NCBI RefSeq assembly: GCF_004342005.1
Contig: NZ_SMBX01000011.1
Span: 1-64,000, forward strand
DNA length: 64,000 nucleotides
From: Paracandidimonas soli
GTDB taxonomy: Bacteria; Pseudomonadota; Gammaproteobacteria; Burkholderiales; Burkholderiaceae_B
Direction of reading: 5' to 3'
Positions 35,851 through 43,967 of the stretch are shown here, piece after piece. Position 1 is the first letter of the stretch, and each line of letters starts with the position of its first letter. The position numbers and the translations under genes are program-made. The notes under the pieces are model-generated. The model had not been told where the DNA came from. It saw nothing but the letters and a program-made list of their open reading frames with translations, and searched no databases.

Positions 35851-36939
35851 CTACAACAAGTATTCCACGCCGCAGCGCCCGCACAGCGCGCGCAATTGCT
35901 GTTTCAGCGTATCGCTCAATGGCACGCCCTCCGTCGCCCGGCGCGCGGCCATGACGCTTTCCGGATCGCCCGCCACCTTCACGCTTTCGCCTTCCGTCAC
36001 ATGGGCTAGGCCGCGCATGTGCCCCAGCAAGCCGGACAAATCCTGCTCGAACACTTCCGGCTCGCGGAATACCGCCGGATTCAGCGCCAGCATGAAGTGG
36101 CCGACATTGTCCGGATCTCCCGGCTTGCGGGTAAGGCCCAGCGTCCCCGCAAAGGCCGCGCCGGCCAGCGTGCCGCCCAGGATCTGGATCATCATCGCAA
36201 GTCCGTAGCCTTTGTGGCTGCCCATCTCCGGGGTTCCGCCCAGAGGCGTCAGCCCGCCCAGCGGCTGGCGATAGATCCACTCCATGCCCTGCGCCGGATC
36301 CGTCACGGACTTCCCATCGGCGTCGATGACCCAACCCTGCGGCAAGGTTTTGCCGTGATAGTCGTAGACCTTGACCTTGTTGGCCGCCACCGTCGTCGTG
36401 GCCATGTCCAGCACGAAAGAGTCCCCATTGGCCGCCGGCGCGGCAAATGCGATAGGGTTGGTACCCAGCGCGGGCTGCCGCGCGCCCGTCGGCACGAGGA
36501 TGGGCACGGTCGCGCTGCTCGTGACCAGGCCTATCATGCCCTGCTCCAGCGCCAGGCGGGCGTAGGCTCCCGCCGCGCCGAAATGATGGGAGTTGGAAAC
36601 CACGGCAACGCCCACCCCATGCTCCCTGGCCAGTTCCATTGCCGTCCTCATGCCCAGTTCGCCGGCCGGATGTCCCAGCCCCGCGCCGCCATCCACCATC
36701 GCGGTCGCGCCGAAGCGCTGCGTCACCCTGGGCTGGGCGGCAATGTCCAGCGTTCCCTCGCGCAGCTTGGCCTCGTATGTCGGCAGCATGGAAATGCCAT
36801 GCGAATCCACGCCCAGCAGATCCGTCTGGCACATCAGGTCGGCCGTCACTCCCGCCAGTTGCGGCGTCATGCCCCATGCCTGGAGCACGCCGCGTGCCTG
36901 CGCGTGAAGCCGTTCATAAGGGGTGCATCCATCGCTCAT
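35851..36939 (-). CDS. Ldh_2-family NAD(P) dehydrogenase (2)
   Basis: A 362-residue paralogue of the enzyme at 33521. The catalytic-region motif DLLGVDSHGISMLPTYEAKL lies near 40-59, VVSNSHHFGAAGAYA near 112-126 and GSHKGYGLAMMIQIL near 236-250. The canonical SHG and NSHHFG wording suggests a typical malate/lactate/2-hydroxyacid oxidising enzyme. AGGAGAAAC precedes the ATG. It begins the minus-strand group that runs to the Bug gene at 32459, and is divergent from the Bug gene at 37123. Confidence 0.9.
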   Translation of the reverse strand: MSDGCTPYERLHAQARGVLQAWGMTPQLAGVTADLMCQTDLLGVDSHGISMLPTYEAKLREGTLDIAAQPRVTQRFGATAMVDGGAGLGHPAGELGMRTAMELAREHGVGVAVVSNSHHFGAAGAYARLALEQGMIGLVTSSATVPILVPTGARQPALGTNPIAFAAPAANGDSFVLDMATTTVAANKVKVYDYHGKTLPQGWVIDADGKSVTDPAQGMEWIYRQPLGGLTPLGGTPEMGSHKGYGLAMMIQILGGTLAGAAFAGTLGLTRKPGDPDNVGHFMLALNPAVFREPEVFEQDLSGLLGHMRGLAHVTEGESVKVAGDPESVMAARRATEGVPLSDTLKQQLRALCGRCGVEYLL

Positions 36940-37012
36940 TGTTTCTCCTTCCTTCTTCGACGACTCGTGATTTTTCCCATGCGACCACAGGAAAACCCCG
37001 GTAAAAGCACGA

Positions 37013-37068
37013 TTGACATATTAGTGCATAAGCCATAAATTGCCAGACATGTGATGACATACATCATC
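37013..37068 (+). promoter_or_regulatory. Promoter and candidate GntR operator for Bug (4)
   Basis: TTGACA (37013-37018) and TAAATT (37036-37041) with a 17-base spacer form a good sigma-70 promoter. Just downstream, GATGACATACATCATC (37053-37068) has symmetric arms GATGA/TCATC and contains the ATGTC motif (minus strand) seen before other receptor genes in the window. Confidence 0.65.
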
Positions 37069-37122
37069 CATGATGCGCCATAAGCGCAAGAGACAACGAC
37101 TACTAGAAAAGGGACTCACATC

Positions 37123-38118
37123 ATGCTCATCAGTAAACTCCTGACACGCAAGACCATGACGATCACAGCCTCCTGCCTGCTCGGCGCTGTCGCTGCCACC
37201 GGCGCGCAGGCCAACGATTGGCCCAAGCAGAAGCCGATCACCATCATCGTGCCTTTCGTGCCCGGCGGCTCCTCCGACATTACCGCGCGCAGCGTGACCC
37301 AGGGGCTGGGCGAACGGCTGGGCCAGACCATCGTGGCGGACAACAAGCCGGGCGCCAACAGCGCCATCGGCGCCCAGGCGCTGGCCCGCTCCGCGCCCGA
37401 CGGCTACACCATGATGGTCGGTTCCATCGGTACGTTCTCCATCAACGAAGCCCTGTTCAAGAACCTTTCGTACAGCCCCAGCAAGGATTTCCGCTACCTG
37501 ACGCAGGCCGTGCGCAACCCCAACGTGCTGGTGACCGCGCCCAACTTCCCGGCCAACTCCGTTGCCGAACTGCTGGAATACGCCAAGAAGAATCCCGACA
37601 GCGTCTCTTACGCCAACTCCGGCACGGGTTCCTCCGACCAGCTGACCGCCATCCTGTTCCGCCAGAAAACCGGCACCACCGGCGTCGATGTCCCCTATCG
37701 CGGCGGCGGCGCGGCCATTGTCGACCTGATGGGCGACCAGGTGAACGTTTCCTTCCAGAACCTGGGCGCCGTGCTGACGCACATCAAGGGCGGCAAGCTC
37801 AAGGCCCTGGCCGTGAGCGGCGCGGAACGCGCTCCCGACCTGCCCGACGTGCCTTCGCTCAAGGAGCTGGGCTACGACGATATCGTGGTGTACTCGTGGC
37901 AAGGCTTCGCCGTTCCCAAGGACACGCCTGACGACATCGTGAACCGCCTGTCCGGCGCGCTGCGCGATACGCTGAAGCAGCCCGACGTCACCAAGACGCT
38001 GAACGGCCTGGGCTTCGAAGTCGTCGCCAATACGCCTGACGAGTTCAGCGCATTCCAGCAGCAGGAAGTCGCCCGCTGGAAAGAAGTCATCAAGACGGCC
38101 AATATCCAGGTCGACTGA
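37123..38118 (+). CDS. Bug/TctC-family periplasmic solute receptor (4)
   Basis: A 331-residue receptor. The signal peptide is about 1-30 (TGAQAND). ITIIVPFVPGGSSDITARS opens the mature part, ADNKPGANSAIGA follows near 76 and LPDVPSLKEL is in the C-domain. A good sigma-70 promoter lies 82 bases upstream of the start. It stands alone between the hydroxyacid dehydrogenase group and the convergent ThDP enzyme, with its own terminator; either neighbour could use its ligand. Confidence 0.93.
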   Translation: MLISKLLTRKTMTITASCLLGAVAATGAQANDWPKQKPITIIVPFVPGGSSDITARSVTQGLGERLGQTIVADNKPGANSAIGAQALARSAPDGYTMMVGSIGTFSINEALFKNLSYSPSKDFRYLTQAVRNPNVLVTAPNFPANSVAELLEYAKKNPDSVSYANSGTGSSDQLTAILFRQKTGTTGVDVPYRGGGAAIVDLMGDQVNVSFQNLGAVLTHIKGGKLKALAVSGAERAPDLPDVPSLKELGYDDIVVYSWQGFAVPKDTPDDIVNRLSGALRDTLKQPDVTKTLNGLGFEVVANTPDEFSAFQQQEVARWKEVIKTANIQVD

Positions 38119-38157
38119 TTCCGATCGTCTCCGGTCCCGGCCAATGCCGGGACATTC

Positions 38158-38191
38158 ATGCCCTGTTCCGCTCGCGGAACAGGGCATTTTC
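38158..38191 (+). terminator. Terminator after Bug (4)
   Basis: A 13-base-pair perfect stem (38158-38170 with 38175-38187), CTCG loop, followed by TTTT. It lies between convergent genes and may also serve the ThDP enzyme gene. Confidence 0.88.
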
Positions 38192-38218
38192 ATTGGACGA
38201 CGCCTTCCAGCCGCAGGA

Positions 38219-39907
38219 TCAGGACAGGCGCTTGGCGGGCGTGATCTGCGCCGGATCGACGCGCAGCTCGAGCAATGCCACGGTGCCGGAAGCTGCCGCG
38301 CGCTCGAATGCCGCGGCAAAGTCTTCCGTGCGCTCCACCAGCTCGCCGTAGCCGCCGCAGGATTTCGCCATGGCGACATAGTCCGGCCCTTTCAGGCGAG
38401 TGCCGCTGACGCGGCCCGGATGCTCGCGCTCCTGGTGCATGCGGATGGTGCCGTACATGCCGTTGTTGACCACCAGTACGACGAACTTCGCGCCATACTC
38501 CACGGCCGTCACGATTTCCTGCGGATACATCAGGAAGCAGCCGTCTCCCGCGAAGCAGACCACGGTGCTCTCGGGTCGGCGCAACGAGGCCGCCACAGCC
38601 GCAGGCAAGCCGTAGCCCATGGCGCCGCAGGTAGGCGCAAGCTGGGTGCGCGGATGGCGATATTCATAGAAGCGATGCAGCCATACGGAGTAATTGCCGG
38701 CGCCATTGGTCAGAATGGAATCGTCGGGCAGGACGTCGTTCAGATGCCTGACCACGGGCGTCATGTCGACGTAGCCCTCGGCGGGCAGCGGCGCATTGGC
38801 CATGGCGCGGAACGCGTCCAGGTCCTGACGCGCCGCCTTGCGCCACTCGCTCCATGCCGGCGCGGCGGCGGGCTTGTGCGCAGCCAGCGAGGCCAGGGCG
38901 TCTCCCGCCGATACCGGTACGGCGATGTCCGCCTGGTAGACCCTGCCCAGTTCATTGGCCTCGGCATGGATGTGGATCAGCTTCTGCGGCAGCTTGGGCG
39001 GCTGCAGAAGCGTGTAAGCGTCGGTGACGATGTCGCCCAGGCGCGTGCCCAGCGCGATCAGCAGGTCGGCGTCGCGCACGCGCGCGGCCAGCGCGGGATT
39101 CATGCCCAGGCTGAGATGGCCGACGAACTGCGGGTCGCGGTTGTCCAGCACGTCCTGGCGGCGGAAAGCGCAGGCGACGGGCAGGTCCCATGCCTTGGCG
39201 AAGGCGCTCAGGTCCTGGACGGCTTTGTCGCTCCAGTCAGGGCCGCCGATCAGCAGCATCGGCTTTTTCGCGGCGGACAGCGCCTCGACGATCTGGCGCG
39301 TGGTCTCTTCGGCCATCGCCACGGGCTGCATCGGCGTGGCGGCGCAGACGGGAACCGCCGCCTTGTCCACCAGCATATCTTCAGGCAGCGAAACCACGAC
39401 GGGGCCGGGACGACCCGAAACCGCCGTGTGGAATGCGCGCGCCATGATTTCCGGAACGCGCGCCGCATCGGTGATTTCCACCACCCACTTCGCCAGGCCG
39501 CCGAACATGGCCTGGTAGTCGACTTCCTGGAAGGCTTCTCGGCCGACGTGGCTGCGAGCGATCTGGCCCACGAACAGGATCATGGGCGTGGAGTCCTGCT
39601 GCGCGATGTGCACGCCGATGCTGGCATGCGTCGCACCGGGACCGCGCGTCACCATGCAGATGCCGGGACGGCCGGTCAGCTTGCCGTCGGCTTCGGCCAT
39701 ATTGGCCGCCCCGCCTTCGTGCTTGGCGACCACCAGCTCGATTTCCGGCACGTCGTGCAGGGCGTCCAGCACCTCGAGGTAGCTTTCGCCCGGCACACAG
39801 TAGACGCGATCCACGCCATGCTGGCGCAGCGATTCGACGATAAGCCGCCCTCCCGTCCTTGGTTCGACTGCATCGTTCTGTTTGTCTTGTTGCACGTTAT
39901 TCTCCAC
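38219..39907 (-). CDS. ThDP-dependent enzyme, acetolactate synthase-like
   Basis: A 562-residue protein with the three ThDP-enzyme domains. Catalytic Glu64 sits in VAKHEGGAANM; the ThDP/Mg motif runs from GDG at 454-456 to NN at 481-482. The family includes acetolactate synthase, glyoxylate carboligase, oxalyl-CoA and 2-oxoacid decarboxylases, sulfoacetaldehyde acetyltransferase. Its loops do not let me pick one. No small regulatory subunit (ilvN) is adjacent, which argues against branched-chain synthesis. The start is GTG at 39907. The likely role is decarboxylation or ligation of a 2-oxoacid made by the neighbouring hydroxyacid dehydrogenases. Confidence 0.88.
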   Translation of the reverse strand: MENNVQQDKQNDAVEPRTGGRLIVESLRQHGVDRVYCVPGESYLEVLDALHDVPEIELVVAKHEGGAANMAEADGKLTGRPGICMVTRGPGATHASIGVHIAQQDSTPMILFVGQIARSHVGREAFQEVDYQAMFGGLAKWVVEITDAARVPEIMARAFHTAVSGRPGPVVVSLPEDMLVDKAAVPVCAATPMQPVAMAEETTRQIVEALSAAKKPMLLIGGPDWSDKAVQDLSAFAKAWDLPVACAFRRQDVLDNRDPQFVGHLSLGMNPALAARVRDADLLIALGTRLGDIVTDAYTLLQPPKLPQKLIHIHAEANELGRVYQADIAVPVSAGDALASLAAHKPAAAPAWSEWRKAARQDLDAFRAMANAPLPAEGYVDMTPVVRHLNDVLPDDSILTNGAGNYSVWLHRFYEYRHPRTQLAPTCGAMGYGLPAAVAASLRRPESTVVCFAGDGCFLMYPQEIVTAVEYGAKFVVLVVNNGMYGTIRMHQEREHPGRVSGTRLKGPDYVAMAKSCGGYGELVERTEDFAAAFERAAASGTVALLELRVDPAQITPAKRLS

Positions 39908-40220
39908 GACTCATAGTGATATTTTCACGGCCCGGGCGCGCCGCTATCCGGCGGCCTGGAAATTCCCGGACAGCATAAACAACTCCCCACCCGCACGCAC
40001 CCATATTCGCGCATTTCTGATATGAACAAAATCCATGGCTGAATTTCAGGAGCGCACTGTACATTGTCTTTACTACGTGCCGAGATCGTAACAGTCCCTG
40101 GATTTGTAGTGCTGAAATAAGCAAGTGGAATAACAATCGTATACCCCCCTTGCCAAACAGCTGTATAGAAACAGCGTAGAAAACTATACCGTCAATCTTT
40201 CCTTGACTGGAGGAGTCACC
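39908..40220. promoter_or_regulatory. Divergent upstream region carrying 44-bp direct repeat 1
   Basis: No gene is seen. It holds the first copy of the 44-bp repeat (39996-40039) and an AT-richer stretch (40040-40200) with no clear promoter boxes. GGAGG before 40221 is the ribosome binding site of the Bug gene. Confidence 0.5.
39996..40039 (+). repeat. 44-bp perfect direct repeat, copy 1
   Basis: Identical over 44 bases to 42327-42370. It begins CGCACCCATATTCGCG and ends AAAATCCATGGC, and contains CATAT...ATATG half-sites (40002-40006 and 40020-40024) spaced 13 bases apart, suggestive of an operator. Similarity fades but continues about 20 bases beyond, with GTACATTGTC versus GTACAGTGTC at nearly the same offset. 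Confidence 0.97.
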
Positions 40221-41204
40221 ATGATGTTCATTCGTTCCCGCCGCCATTTACTGCAGGCCGGTGCCTGCGGTATCGCAACGCTCGCCGTACCCGCCTGGGC
40301 TCAGTTGGCCGAAGGCCGTCCAATCACACTCGTCGTACCTTACTCGCCGGGTGGAACCGGAGACATTCTTGGCCGGGCACTCGCCCACGAGCTGGCCGCG
40401 GTGACCGGCAATGCCTGCGTGGTCGAGAACAGAGGCGGCGCCGGAGGCAATGTAGGCGCGGAGCGGGTGGTACACGCCCGGCCCGACGGGCTCACGTTAC
40501 TGTTCACGGCGACTAGCCTGGCCAGCAACCCCAGCCTCATGAAGACGATGAACTTCGATCCTCAAAAGGATCTGACAGCCATAGCCGGTCCGATCACGCT
40601 GCAAAACATCGTCATGGTGAACAATAGTCTTCCCATACACAGCATCCAGGAGCTAGTGGACTATGCCAAGGCGAATCCCGGCGCGCTCAGCTTTGGCTCG
40701 AGCGGCATCGGATCCTCCAACCACCTGGCGGCAGAGCTGTTCAAGATCGAGGCCGGCGTAGACATGCTGCATATCCCCTACAAGAGCGCTGGGGAAGTCA
40801 TTCCCAGCCTGATATCAGGCACCACGCAAGTGATGTTTGATCTCATGCCATCCTCATTGCCACATGTCCAGAATAATACAGTGCGGGCACTGGCGGTAAC
40901 GGGCGCTACGAGGTCGCCGCTTTTCCCCGATCTGCCGACAGTCGCCGAAGCAGGTGTTCCAAACTATCAGTTCAGCGCCTGGTTCGGCGTATTTGCGCCA
41001 TCCGCCACTCCGCCCGCGATGGTCGAACAACTCAACGCCGCCATCAACAAGGCTATGGCTGCGCCGGCCCTGAGCGAAAGATTGATGCAATTGGGCGCCG
41101 AAGCACAGATCAACCCTCCCGATGGATTCGCCCGCTATTTCAAGGGCGAGATCGATCGCTGGGAACAAGTCATTCGCGACAGCGGCATCTCTTTGGAGAA
41201 ATAA
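40221..41204 (+). CDS. Bug/TctC-family periplasmic solute receptor (5), Tat-type signal
   Basis: A 327-residue receptor, first gene of a three-gene unit. The N-terminus MMFIRSRRHLLQAGACG looks like a twin-arginine signal, unlike the Sec signals of most siblings. The mature part opens ITLVVPYSPGGTGDILGRA; VENRGGAGG and FPDLPTVAEAG follow. The ATG at 40221 has GGAGG at 40209-40213. GC content and codon choice are visibly lower than in neighbouring genes, suggesting transfer. One base separates its stop from the next start. Confidence 0.92.
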   Translation: MMFIRSRRHLLQAGACGIATLAVPAWAQLAEGRPITLVVPYSPGGTGDILGRALAHELAAVTGNACVVENRGGAGGNVGAERVVHARPDGLTLLFTATSLASNPSLMKTMNFDPQKDLTAIAGPITLQNIVMVNNSLPIHSIQELVDYAKANPGALSFGSSGIGSSNHLAAELFKIEAGVDMLHIPYKSAGEVIPSLISGTTQVMFDLMPSSLPHVQNNTVRALAVTGATRSPLFPDLPTVAEAGVPNYQFSAWFGVFAPSATPPAMVEQLNAAINKAMAAPALSERLMQLGAEAQINPPDGFARYFKGEIDRWEQVIRDSGISLEK

Positions 41205-41205
41205 G

Positions 41206-41553
41206 ATGGTGGTCGAGGAACGCATCTACACGCTGCACCACGGAAAAGTACCAGAATACCTCGCTCTGTACGAACAGGATGGCCGTGATATCCAGCTCCG
41301 AATATTGGGATGCAATGTCGGCTACTACAGCGTCGACATCGGCCCACAAAATACAGTGGTTCATCTTTGGGCATACGACAGCCTCGCGGAACGTGAGCGC
41401 CGCCGCGCAGCGCTCACGCAGAATCCCGAATGGCAGGCCTACATTCTCAAGATTAGGCCCTTGATTCTGGTACAGGAAACACGGATCCTGCGACCCGCTG
41501 GTTTCTTTGCCGATTGGGTATCAACACAACTGGAGCAAGCAGATGTCATATGA
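41206..41553 (+). CDS. NIPSNAP-family protein
   Basis: A 115-residue protein of the NIPSNAP ferredoxin-like (dimeric alpha-beta barrel) fold: EERIYTLHHGKVPEYLALYE at the start, VVHLWAYDSLAERERRRAAL near 60-79, then PEWQAYILKIRPLI. Bacterial members have no settled biochemical role; some lie in catabolic operons. GGAGAA lies before the ATG, which starts one base after the Bug stop and overlaps the next gene by 11 bases, so the three are tightly coupled. Confidence 0.88.
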   Translation: MVVEERIYTLHHGKVPEYLALYEQDGRDIQLRILGCNVGYYSVDIGPQNTVVHLWAYDSLAERERRRAALTQNPEWQAYILKIRPLILVQETRILRPAGFFADWVSTQLEQADVI

Positions 41554-42217
41554 ACTGAAACTATATCTTGATGTTTTCGAGGCGAAGTCGTCCTGCATCC
41601 AACCCGAAGCGGTACCTGCGCGCGCAATATACGTCATCGAGGGGGCGCTTGCACTACGCCCTAGCGGAGGTGAAGCCACCACGATAGTGCTGTCTTCCAA
41701 TAGCGGCGCGGCTCTGAGTTCCGAGTGGAGCATCGCCGGCGCAAGCCAGCCGGCGCGTGTTTTACGTTGGGATCTGGTGCGAGCCGGCGCGCCACAACAC
41801 CTGCTTGTGCCGGCCGCCAGCGAAAGCCGACTGCTTCTTTCTGCGCCACTCACACTGAAACCAAACGAGGAGTATTTGCTGCGTTGCGATCGTGTCGATT
41901 TCCCTCCCTCTGGAGAAGCACTCACGCATACGCACCAGGGCGGCGGCATCCGCTGTCTCCTGACGGGCTCCATCCGCGTCGACACCCAAGGGCACTCCAC
42001 TATCCATGCCCCAATGGGGGCGTGGTTTGAAGCCGGCCCCGATCCGGTATACGCAGCGGCGGATGCTACGAAACCGACCGCGTTTGCCCGATGCATGGTG
42101 CTGCCGCGCGCATTACTCGGAGGCCATTCCTCCATTCACTATGTGAACCCAGCAGACCTCAACAAACCCAAGAGTCAGCGTTATCAGTTGTTCGTGGACA
42201 CACCAATCGAAACGTAG
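41543..42217 (+). CDS. Cupin-like protein
   Basis: A 224-residue protein without signal peptide. The segment GEALTHTHQGGGIRCLLTGSIRV near 128-150 has the two His and glycine spacing of a cupin motif 1, and an earlier half (about 20-60, IEGALALRPSGG) may be a degenerate cupin barrel. No catalytic assignment is possible; a small-molecule dioxygenase, isomerase or sensor role would fit. GGAG lies before the ATG, which is inside the end of the NIPSNAP gene. Lower GC like its two partners. Terminated at 42284. Confidence 0.65.
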   Translation: MSYELKLYLDVFEAKSSCIQPEAVPARAIYVIEGALALRPSGGEATTIVLSSNSGAALSSEWSIAGASQPARVLRWDLVRAGAPQHLLVPAASESRLLLSAPLTLKPNEEYLLRCDRVDFPPSGEALTHTHQGGGIRCLLTGSIRVDTQGHSTIHAPMGAWFEAGPDPVYAAADATKPTAFARCMVLPRALLGGHSSIHYVNPADLNKPKSQRYQLFVDTPIET

Positions 42218-42283
42218 GCGACAAACCGGACGCCGCTGCCCGCCGGGGCTGCGCGGGGTCTCGACACAATATCGAGCCATCGA

Positions 42284-42313
42284 AAACGCCGGTTCAAAAG
42301 AGCCGGCGTTTCT
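42284..42313 (+). terminator. Terminator of the Bug-NIPSNAP-cupin operon
   Basis: AAACGCCGG (42284-42292) pairs with CCGGCGTTT (42303-42311), loop 10, followed by a short T-containing tail. It ends 14 bases before repeat copy 2. Confidence 0.8.
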
Positions 42314-42326
42314 ACATTTAATCAGG

Positions 42327-42370
42327 CGCACCCATATTCGCGCATTTCTGATATGAACAAAATCCATGGC
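42327..42370 (+). repeat. 44-bp perfect direct repeat, copy 2
   Basis: Identical to 39996-40039. It lies 134 bases upstream of the Bug (6) start, in the same orientation, and 2331 bases after copy 1. Confidence 0.97.
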
Positions 42371-42504
42371 CCGATCGGCGAGACGAACGTACAGTGTCCT
42401 CCCTTCATGGTGCAGTGCGCAAAACCGCCCCGCCGCCATGAGAAACCATCCAGTCAAGGAAAGGAATGCCGCCCTATCCTCAGGCGCATTCAGAAGGAGC
42501 ACAA

Positions 42505-43491
42505 ATGAATATCAAAAGTCAATTTTCCGCCCTGGGCAGCGCTCTGCTGCTGACCGGCGGCCTGCTGGCCTCCCCCGCTCACGCGCAGGACGACTGGCCC
42601 AAGCGCCCCGTCACCTATGTCGTACCGTTCGCCCCCGGTGGCGCAACCGACATGATCGGCCGCATCTACAGCCAGAGCATCGGCAACGAGCTGGGCCAGC
42701 CCATCGTGGTGGAAAACCGCCCCGGCACCGGCGGCAGCCTGGGCTCGGCCTATGTATCGCGCCAGAAGGCCGACGGCTACACGCTGGTCGGCGGAACGAT
42801 CAGTTCGCACTCGATCAACGTCAGCATCTACCCCGATATCGGCTATGACCCGGTCGAATCCTTCACGCCCATCATCCTGACGGGCACGCTGCCCAATGTT
42901 CTCGTCGTGCGCAAGGACAGTCCCTACAACTCGGTCGAGCAACTCATCGCCGCCGCGCGCGAGAAAAAGGAAAACCTGACGTTCGGCTCTTCGGGCGTGG
43001 GCTCTTCCCAGCACCTGGCGGGCGAGCTGTTCGCATCGATGGTCGGCGCGGAACTGCTGCACGTGCCCTACAAGGGCAGCGCACCGTCGCTGCAGGCACT
43101 GCTGGCCGGCGAGATCGACCTGCTGTTCGACAACCTGACCTCCGCAATGCCCTTCATCCAGTCGGGCAACCTGAAGGCCCTGGCCGTCACGTCGAAGCAG
43201 CCCGATTCCGCGCTGCCCGACGTCAAGCCGCTGGACCAGTCCGGTCTGCCCGGCTACGAAGTCGTGTCCTGGCAGGCCACGTTCGCGCCTGCGGGAACAC
43301 CCAAGCCGGTCATCGACAAACTCTACAAGGCCATGCATGCGGCACTACAAAAGCCCGATGTGCAGGAACGTCTGAAGTCCGTCGGCCTGACGATCTCCGG
43401 CGCAGGCCCCGATGAACTGCTGGCATTCCAGAAGGCCGAAGTCGAGAAGTGGGCCAAGGTCGCCAAAGACGCCAACATCACGATGGACTGA
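42505..43491 (+). CDS. Bug/TctC-family periplasmic solute receptor (6)
   Basis: A 328-residue receptor. Signal peptide about 1-27 (PAHAQDD), then VTYVVPFAPGGATDMIGR, VENRPGTGGSLGSA and LPDVKPLDQSG. AAGGAG (42493-42498) fixes the start. GC is back to the level of the flanking chromosome. Its upstream region shares the 44-bp repeat with Bug (5), so the two receptors may be under one regulator. If the repeat-flanked cassette is an insertion, this gene was originally the divergent neighbour of the ThDP enzyme. Confidence 0.93.
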   Translation: MNIKSQFSALGSALLLTGGLLASPAHAQDDWPKRPVTYVVPFAPGGATDMIGRIYSQSIGNELGQPIVVENRPGTGGSLGSAYVSRQKADGYTLVGGTISSHSINVSIYPDIGYDPVESFTPIILTGTLPNVLVVRKDSPYNSVEQLIAAAREKKENLTFGSSGVGSSQHLAGELFASMVGAELLHVPYKGSAPSLQALLAGEIDLLFDNLTSAMPFIQSGNLKALAVTSKQPDSALPDVKPLDQSGLPGYEVVSWQATFAPAGTPKPVIDKLYKAMHAALQKPDVQERLKSVGLTISGAGPDELLAFQKAEVEKWAKVAKDANITMD

Positions 43492-43557
43492 GCGCCGCTT
43501 CGACAGGTGCGGTCCGCAAGGCCGCGCCACGGCATCCCGGCACACGCCCGGGCCAGG

Positions 43558-43600
43558 AAAAACGCCAGTACAGCATAAAGACTGTACTGGCGTTTTTTTT
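43558..43600 (+). terminator. Terminator after Bug (6)
   Basis: A 16-base-pair stem (43558-43573 with 43582-43597), loop CATAAAGA, ending in a run of eight T. Strong in both directions because of the A-run on the left arm. Confidence 0.93.
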
Positions 43601-43651
43601 GTCGCCGGGCCGCCCCTAGACAAAAAGCGCACCCTTGGGGATGAGCCCGGA

Positions 43652-43682
43652 CCCAGGACAGTCCACTGCGGACTGTCCTGGG
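43652..43682. repeat. 13-bp inverted repeat
   Basis: CCCAGGACAGTCC (43652-43664) and GGACTGTCCTGGG (43670-43682) around ACTGC. No T-run. Part of the repeat region. Confidence 0.8.
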
Positions 43683-43722
43683 CCTGGCGAATCCAAGCGG
43701 CTTGCAAGCCGCGCGGTGGAGC

Positions 43723-43836
43723 GCAAGCCGAAGGCGCAGCGTGGGAGGCATTTTTTGCCGCCGGGCCGCCCCAAGGCAAAAAGCGCCCTCCTCGGGAGGG
43801 CAGCAAGCCGAAGGCGCAGCGTGGGAGGCATTTTTC
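43723..43836 (+). repeat. GC-rich interspersed repeat element, copies B1-B2
   Basis: The block GCAAGCCGAAGGCGCAGC plus GTGGGAGGCATTTTT occurs at 43723 and again at 43803, a period of 80 bases. Between them lies TTTTTTGCCGCCGGGCCG with an AAGGC block. The unit 43751-43836 matches the minus strand of 14174-14260. Confidence 0.8.
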
Positions 43837-43869
43837 GCAGGCCGATGCGGGCGGCCATGATTGTGAGTC

Positions 43870-43967
43870 ACTCCCGCCTCAAGTCGGGAGCTTCCTCGCC
43901 ACAATACGGGGGCGCCTGCGGCGCCGTATAACTACTGCCTCGCTTGACCTCGTCGTGAACGACGAGG
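43870..43967. repeat. Two hairpins, possibly relic ends of an IS200/IS605-like element
   Basis: CTCCCG/CGGGAG (43871-43890) in a setting like the right-end hairpin next to many tnpB genes, and CCTCGTCGT/ACGACGAGG (43948-43967). No transposase remains. The second hairpin may simply help terminate the LysR gene ending at 43987. Confidence 0.3.

Noticed and set aside
38219..39907. Assigning the ThDP enzyme as acetolactate synthase (ilvB) or sulfoacetaldehyde acetyltransferase (xsc)
   Set aside because: No ilvN or pta neighbour and no diagnostic substrate residues that I can read; left as family level.
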